Origin: Clostridiales bacterium
GTDB lineage: Bacteria; Bacillota; Clostridia; Oscillospirales; Oscillospiraceae
Length of the DNA stretch: 34,881 bases
Direction: 5' to 3'
Assembly: GCA_012838345.1 (NCBI GenBank)
Contig: DUPK01000010.1
Coordinates: 1-34,881, forward strand
Under the pieces are notes generated by a model that did not search any database, had not been told where the DNA came from, and worked only from the letters and a program-made list of their open reading frames with translations. The position numbers and the translations under genes are program-made. Below, in pieces: positions 31,091 through 34,881 of the stretch; position 1 is the stretch's first letter; every line of letters begins with the position of its first letter.

Positions 31091-31102
31091 AATCGTTCCT
31101 CC

Positions 31103-31735
31103 TTACTTTTTAAGCCTGTTGTAGACGCCGCTAAAAACGTCGTCAGCGAGGGCTGTGTACTTGTCCAGCATCTCGGTTGCCCTGGCGTTGAGCTTTTCAG
31201 CGTAATCCCTGTCCTTCATCGAATTGGTGTTGATAAACACGTTGAGGCTCGCTCCCTGCAGCGCTGCCTTGCAGAAGGCGACACCTACGCCCGCATCGCT
31301 GATCGCGAGCGCGCTGCCCTTGGCGGCAAACTCCTTCTGGAGCTCAATAGCCTCGCAGCACTTCTCCATGATTTCAAGGGGAACGGAGCAGGCATCTCTG
31401 AGGCATTTTTCCATCACGCGGTCCTTCTCAGCCTTCTGCTCCTCAGTATCCTTGGGCATTCCATAGGCTTTGGAAAGGGGCTCGAAAACCTCGGCATCGC
31501 GGTCAACGAGTACCATAAGCTCGTCCATCAGCTTATTCGCCTTCTCCATCAGAGCAATTATTTCGCCCTCAACATCTGCGTATTTCTTTTTCCCAACGGT
31601 TAAGGATCCCACCATGTTACCAAGAGCCGTTCCAATGGCCCCTACCAGAGCGGACGTCCCTCCGCCGCCGGGCACCGGAGCTTTGCTCGCCAGCTCCGCG
31701 ATGAACTCTCTGCAGCTTTTATCACAAAATCCCAT
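31103..31735 (-). CDS. fchA: FchA: formimino-THF cyclodeaminase / methenyl-THF cyclohydrolase family
   Basis: A 210-residue helical enzyme of the cyclodeaminase family. Family signatures are APVPGGGGTSALVGAIGTAL (residues 18-37) and SDAGVGVAFCKAALQGA with its Asp. Family members either release ammonia from formimino-THF or, as in Methylobacterium FchA, hydrolyse methenyl-THF to formyl-THF. No histidine-degradation genes (such as hutI or ftcD transferase) are nearby. Pairing with a FolD that lacks cyclohydrolase residues favours the cyclohydrolase role, as inference. It has its own promoter and an AGGAGGTG Shine-Dalgarno. Confidence 0.92.
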   Translation of the reverse strand: MGFCDKSCREFIAELASKAPVPGGGGTSALVGAIGTALGNMVGSLTVGKKKYADVEGEIIALMEKANKLMDELMVLVDRDAEVFEPLSKAYGMPKDTEEQKAEKDRVMEKCLRDACSVPLEIMEKCCEAIELQKEFAAKGSALAISDAGVGVAFCKAALQGASLNVFINTNSMKDRDYAEKLNARATEMLDKYTALADDVFSGVYNRLKK

Positions 31736-31800
31736 GTGACACCTCCTGAAACATAAAAATAAAGTGTTAATTACAGTAGCCAGATATAACTATTAGTTCT

Positions 31801-31829
31801 ATGGTAAATAAGCTGCATATAATTGTCAA
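31801..31829 (-). promoter_or_regulatory. fchA-folD promoter
   Basis: Minus strand: perfect TTGACA (31824-31829), 17 bp, TACCAT (31801-31806), starting transcription near 31794, about 60 nt before the fchA ATG. Confidence 0.65.
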
Positions 31830-31917
31830 TAAATTATATTGCTATTTTTTTGTACAATCTTTTCATAAATCTGCGAGATTAATACCGAAAATTCGGCATC
31901 AAAGTACAGCACACGCT

Positions 31918-31941
31918 TAAAATAACCGTTTTTCGACGGTT
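31918..31941 (-). terminator. Weak terminator after the FMN reductase gene
   Basis: Minus strand: AACCGT and ACGGTT (31936-31941 and 31924-31929) with a 6-base loop, then ATTTTA. The stem is short. Confidence 0.5.
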
Positions 31942-31953
31942 TTATCACTGAAG

Positions 31954-32505
31954 CTAATCCCTGTTTAAAAATGAGGCAAGCTCCCTTATGCCGGACATAG
32001 CTGCGGGGTCGTCTATCGCGGCGACCCTGTCGGTATTGTGTGAAATGACAGGCGGCGCAATTTCCTTTGCGTTCATGTGCTTTAGTATCAGTTTCGCGGT
32101 TTTCTGCGCGGTCGTGGTGGTTCCGTCGCCGCCGCCGACCAGGATAATGCCGCCCCGCTTGGCTTTAGGGATGGGGGTTTCATTTCTCAAGGTCTCCGCG
32201 CAATAATATGTCTGCAGTCGGCTCAAAACCGAAAGCAGCTGCCCGGTTAGCTCCGCGAAATTCAGAGAGGAGGCCACAATTATGTTGTCGGCTTCCTGTA
32301 TGTAATCATAGATTTCCGTCATGCCGTCCTTGATTGAGCAGCCGGGGTTTTTCCAGCAGTACCTGCAGTCAATGCAGGGCTTTATTCCGCAGTAATAGGC
32401 GTCTACCAGCTTGTGCTCCCCTTTAAGATGCTTTAACAGCTCATTTACTAGCGACATCGTATTTCCTTTTTTTCTGGGCGAGCCGTTGAATATCAAAGTT
32501 TTCAT
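31954..32505 (-). CDS. Flavodoxin-like NAD(P)H-dependent FMN reductase with Cys cluster
   Basis: A 183-residue flavodoxin-fold protein of the NADPH-dependent FMN reductase/iron-sulfur flavoprotein group. The FMN phosphate loop is NGSPRKKGNT (6-15). The stretch CGIKPCIDCRYCWKNPGC has the compact cysteine pattern seen in iron-sulfur flavoproteins, so a cluster is possible. The ATG at 32505 has GGGGGG 8 nt upstream, and the predicted -10 at 32585 rules out the longer frame. Electron partner unknown. Confidence 0.88.
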   Translation of the reverse strand: MKTLIFNGSPRKKGNTMSLVNELLKHLKGEHKLVDAYYCGIKPCIDCRYCWKNPGCSIKDGMTEIYDYIQEADNIIVASSLNFAELTGQLLSVLSRLQTYYCAETLRNETPIPKAKRGGIILVGGGDGTTTTAQKTAKLILKHMNAKEIAPPVISHNTDRVAAIDDPAAMSGIRELASFLNRD

Positions 32506-32584
32506 ACTTTTGTCCCCCCATGTCTTTTTTATCTTAATCCTCTCAGACTTAAGCGCAGCTAAGTGATACTTAACTCCTGCAGCC

Positions 32585-32593
32585 ATTATACCA
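32585..32593 (-). promoter_or_regulatory. Extended -10 promoter of the FMN reductase gene
   Basis: Minus strand TGGTATAAT: a perfect TATAAT (32585-32590) with TGN in front. No good -35 is seen, as usual for extended -10 promoters. The leader is about 73 nt. Confidence 0.6.
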
Positions 32594-32632
32594 TCAATTT
32601 CAATTTTCTGATATAATTAGTCATAATTTTCG

Positions 32633-32662
32633 TTGCAATCTGATAGGAAAATAATATATAAA
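32633..32662 (+). promoter_or_regulatory. Possible promoter of the GT4 gene
   Basis: TTGCAA (32633-32638), 18 bp, TATAAA (32657-32662); transcription would begin near 32669, about 135 nt before the ATG at 32804. The leader is AT-rich with a G-rich start and no recognisable riboswitch. Confidence 0.4.
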
Positions 32663-32803
32663 AGAGAGGGGGGCTGTAAGGGAGAACAGGCACAATCGAA
32701 GCAGGCAGAAATAAAAATTATATTTTATGCTAATATTATATCATAAACCGCTCTAATCTGTACTATATCAATGTATCAGGAGAACTTTCAAAGGGTTGAT
32801 AGC

Positions 32804-34078
32804 ATGATAGCGGAAAAGCTGTGCGGTTTAGAAAATCCGGACTGCAGGAGGCTGAAAATCGGCTTCTTTGTCGATACCTACCTCCCCATGCTCGACGGCG
32901 TGGTGATGGTGGTCGACAACTACGCAAAGCACATCTCGCGCTTTGCCGACGTCACGGTGTTTACAACAACCATCGACAAATCCTTTAAAGACAACCACTC
33001 TTACCGGGTAGTCAGGTGTAAATCGGCAAAATTCCCCTCACTCGAGTACGTAATGCCCCTGCCCGACCTTGACCTGTACTTTAAAAACGAGCTTGAAAAG
33101 GCGAATCTCGATATTGTGCACATACACTCACCCTTTTTTGTGGGGCAGTTGGGCTTGAGATATGCCAGGAAACACAACATTCCCGTTGTCGCCACAATCC
33201 ACAGCCAGTATAAATCCGATTTTCACAGGGCGCTCAAATACGAATTTCTCACAAAACCCGCCATGTACAACGTCATTAGGCTCTATAACAGCGCCGACGA
33301 GTGCTGGACCGTAAATTCGGGAATGCGCAGGGTTTACCTGCAGGACTACGGCGGAAGGAACGTCCCCAAGATACGCTGCAACGCGACCGATATGCTCCCC
33401 TGCGAGAGTATCGAAGAGTGCAGGGAAAGGGTTAACTCAAAGTACGGCCTTAGCGATACGGAGAAGGTGTTCCTTTTTGTCGGCCGCCTCAACATACTGA
33501 AAAACATTCTCTTTATCGTGGACGCTCTGAAAATCGTGAGGGAAAACTGCTCCATCCCCTTTAAAATGCTCTTTGTCGGCTCGGGGCGGGACGAGGACAG
33601 GCTTCGGGAGCGGATTTGCGAAACCGGCATGGAGGACAAAATCCTCCTGTGCGGGAGAATACATGACAGAAATGAGCTTGCCGAAATATACGCAAGGGCC
33701 GACCTCTTTCTTTTCCCTTCCCTCTACGACGCAAACTCCCTTGTGCAGATTGAGGCGGCGTCCCAGCACACCCCCGCGCTTTTCATCAAAGGCGCGGTCA
33801 CGGGCTCGAGCGTTACGGACGGGGTTAACGGCTTTATAGCCGACAATTCGGTGGAGGACTACGCTAAGAGAATAATTGAAATAGTCTCGGACGAGGAGAT
33901 TTTGAAAAAAGTATCCGAAGGAGCCTTCCGCGACCTCTACAGGACCTGGGACGAGGCTGTAGCCACCGTTTTTGCCGACTACCAGCGTCTTGTCCGCCAG
34001 CATATGGCTAATAGCGCGGCTTACAAAAAGCGAAGAAGGCTCTATCGCAAAAGGGAGCCCGCCTGCAAAGCCGAGTAG
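32804..34078 (+). CDS. GT4-family glycosyltransferase
   Basis: Cytoplasmic retaining glycosyltransferase with two Rossmann domains (GT-B), 424 residues. The N-terminal IGFFVDTYLPMLDGVVMVVD is the acceptor-side loop typical of lipid- or wall-modifying members. The C-terminal domain contains FLFVGRLNILKN, VGSGRDEDRL and the donor-site region FPSLYDANSLVQIEAA, where the usual EX7E motif is DX7E. The ATG at 32804 has AAGGG 8 nt upstream; the ATG at 32771 has no ribosome site. The C-terminus is very basic (KKRRRLYRKREP), which may hold it at the membrane. Diglyceride or cell-wall glycosylation is possible; substrate not determined. Confidence 0.87.
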   Translation: MIAEKLCGLENPDCRRLKIGFFVDTYLPMLDGVVMVVDNYAKHISRFADVTVFTTTIDKSFKDNHSYRVVRCKSAKFPSLEYVMPLPDLDLYFKNELEKANLDIVHIHSPFFVGQLGLRYARKHNIPVVATIHSQYKSDFHRALKYEFLTKPAMYNVIRLYNSADECWTVNSGMRRVYLQDYGGRNVPKIRCNATDMLPCESIEECRERVNSKYGLSDTEKVFLFVGRLNILKNILFIVDALKIVRENCSIPFKMLFVGSGRDEDRLRERICETGMEDKILLCGRIHDRNELAEIYARADLFLFPSLYDANSLVQIEAASQHTPALFIKGAVTGSSVTDGVNGFIADNSVEDYAKRIIEIVSDEEILKKVSEGAFRDLYRTWDEAVATVFADYQRLVRQHMANSAAYKKRRRLYRKREPACKAE

Positions 34079-34113
34079 CGCAACAGGCCTAAAGCTCATT
34101 CATCAATAAAACT

Positions 34114-34147
34114 AAAGGGCTGCAGCAAATCTACCGTGCAGCCCTTT
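34114..34147. terminator. Bidirectional terminator between GT4 and the right-edge gene
   Basis: Perfect 11-bp stem AAAGGGCTGCA (34114-34124) with 34137-34147, 12-base loop. On minus it is followed by AGTTTTATT, on plus by GCTTT. The two flanking genes converge. Confidence 0.82.
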
Positions 34148-34171
34148 GCTTTGCCACGAAAGGCTTATTTT

Positions 34172-34881
34172 TTAGCTTACTTCAACGAAGCGTACCTTGC
34201 CGCCCTCCTCGGGTTCCCTGTCGTAATAGAGGGTAAGCGTATCCGAATACGCCCGCGCCGCGTCCAGAGCGCTAAGCCCCGAACCAATCAAGGAGCCCGT
34301 TGTCTTATTATAGCATACGACGTTTTTCGCAACCGGTATTTCCATGTCCGGCAGGCTTGCTAGTACCTTATCGCCCTCGGTGCGGAATGCGTTTCGGCTT
34401 ACATTCCTAATTTCAATCAGCTCGACTATCCCCGCGGCCTTTTCTCCCGAGGCGTCGGCGACAATGCCGCCTTTGCTGCCGCTTTTAAAGGGCATTCCGG
34501 TGATGAGTGTGGGTGCGGTACCGCCGTTTTTCACGGTTACTCTACGATTTATATCAGATTCTGTTGTCAAATCGGAAATAATTCCATAGGTATACCTGTC
34601 GCCCGTTACGTCATTGAGTATGAGCGTACCGATTTTACCTGAATAGTCCCTGGCGGCGTACAGTATTTTTGAAGCACTAATAGTCTTCTGCGTCAGCTCG
34701 TCAATACTAATCTGAGCAAGCTTGCTCTTTCCGACGCGCTCGAAAACATTTATACCCGCGCTGAGGGGTATGCCCCCCATGGTCCTGTTCACAAGGTCCA
34801 GGGTGTAATGTGTTACGGAAGATTTCAGAGGTACCAGGGTAATCTGTCCCGTTCTGTAGGAGGAGACGGTGACAAGCTCCC
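34172..34881 (-). CDS. C-terminal part of an unrecognised, possibly surface/exported protein (cut by window edge)
   Basis: The frame stays open to the right edge: from 34879 it reads ELVTVSSYRTGQITLVPL and joins the following sequence, so the internal ATG at 34792 is not the true start. At least 235 residues are visible. They are rich in beta-type, Thr/Gly/Ser sequence with repeated short strands (GKIGTLILNDVTGDRYTYG). No catalytic motif, SLH repeat or membrane segment is visible in this part. It resembles C-terminal regions of S-layer-homology proteins in Clostridia, but this is weak recognition and function is unknown. Confidence 0.7.
   Translation of the reverse strand, partial: ELVTVSSYRTGQITLVPLKSSVTHYTLDLVNRTMGGIPLSAGINVFERVGKSKLAQISIDELTQKTISASKILYAARDYSGKIGTLILNDVTGDRYTYGIISDLTTESDINRRVTVKNGGTAPTLITGMPFKSGSKGGIVADASGEKAAGIVELIEIRNVSRNAFRTEGDKVLASLPDMEIPVAKNVVCYNKTTGSLIGSGLSALDAARAYSDTLTLYYDREPEEGGKVRFVEVS

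Larger units (their letters stand above)
31736..31953. other. Intergenic stretch upstream of fchA
   Basis: 218 bp without a gene. It holds the fchA promoter (31801-31829), a short CCGAA/TTCGG inverted repeat near 31894, and the hairpin ending the reductase transcript. Confidence 0.5.

Noticed and set aside
31736-31800. Possible THF riboswitch in the fchA-folD leader
   Set aside because: The leader after the predicted start is only about 60 nt and lacks the conserved core and stems of the known THF riboswitch.
32660-32803. Riboswitch or small ORF in the GT4 leader
   Set aside because: The G-rich start and AT-rich rest show no known aptamer core and no ORF with a ribosome site.
33437-34099. 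Minus-strand open frame of 220 codons opposite the GT4 gene
   Set aside because: Antisense shadow of a conserved glycosyltransferase; no ribosome site or family signature.

Overview
This window looks like core chromosome of an anaerobic, spore-forming member of the Clostridia, probably close to Oscillospiraceae/Ruminococcaceae. The evidence is an IspH–ribosomal-protein-S1 fusion, the sporulation proteins YtfJ/GerW and DacF-type carboxypeptidase, a DUF4830 protein, the ScpA/ScpB pair, CarD, and an rpoB-rpoC-ybxF-rpsL-rpsG-fusA-tuf block. Almost everything is on the minus strand. Only three genes (a DUF4830 protein, a GT-C glycosyltransferase and a GT4 glycosyltransferase) run on the plus strand. 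I see no tRNA, rRNA, CRISPR array, prophage or insertion sequence.

Layout. 1-2.1 kb: an orphan sugar-type ABC ATPase with two altered catalytic positions, then an RsuA-type pseudouridine synthase. 2.3-2.8 kb: DUF4830 protein on plus. 3.0-8.4 kb (minus, transcribed right to left): rpiR-type regulator, HI0933-type flavoprotein, cmk, plsC and ispH-rpsA, joined by short start/stop overlaps. 8.6-16.2 kb: rluB, dacF, ytfJ, a DUF2953 protein, scpB, scpA, an M50 protease, engB, ispF, ispD and carD, a mixture of chromosome segregation, sporulation, isoprenoid and RNAP-binding functions. 16.4-28.6 kb: tuf, fusA, rpsG, rpsL, ybxF, rpoC, rpoB. Clear sigma-A type promoters can be read in front of rpoB, ybxF, carD and (inside the block) tuf. 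28.9-34.9 kb: GT-C glycosyltransferase (+), a folD-fchA one-carbon pair (-), a flavodoxin-like FMN reductase (-), a GT4 glycosyltransferase (+), and the cut end of an unrecognised, possibly cell-surface, protein (-).

How the genes work together. The right half is the transcription/translation core: beta and beta' subunits, S12, S7, EF-G, EF-Tu, and CarD, which binds RNAP beta. The middle links isoprenoid precursor synthesis (IspD, IspF, IspH) with phospholipid, CMP kinase, condensin-loader and ribosome-assembly genes. FolD and FchA form a tetrahydrofolate one-carbon module.

Most interesting points. (1) The FolD copy lacks the Lys and Gln that cyclohydrolase activity needs and sits beside FchA, whose family includes a dedicated methenyl-THF cyclohydrolase, so the two activities may be split between two proteins. 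(2) The rpoB/GT-C gap holds overlapping divergent promoters, an inverted repeat over the rpoB -35, a phased 10-bp repeat, and two terminator-like hairpins on the plus strand that could form an attenuated leader or small RNA. (3) The ABC ATPase has Q-loop Gln to Asn and H-loop His to Lys. (4) The dacF ribosome binding site lies inside a terminator-like hairpin. No wholly new multi-gene system is evident; most of the window is conserved core genome.
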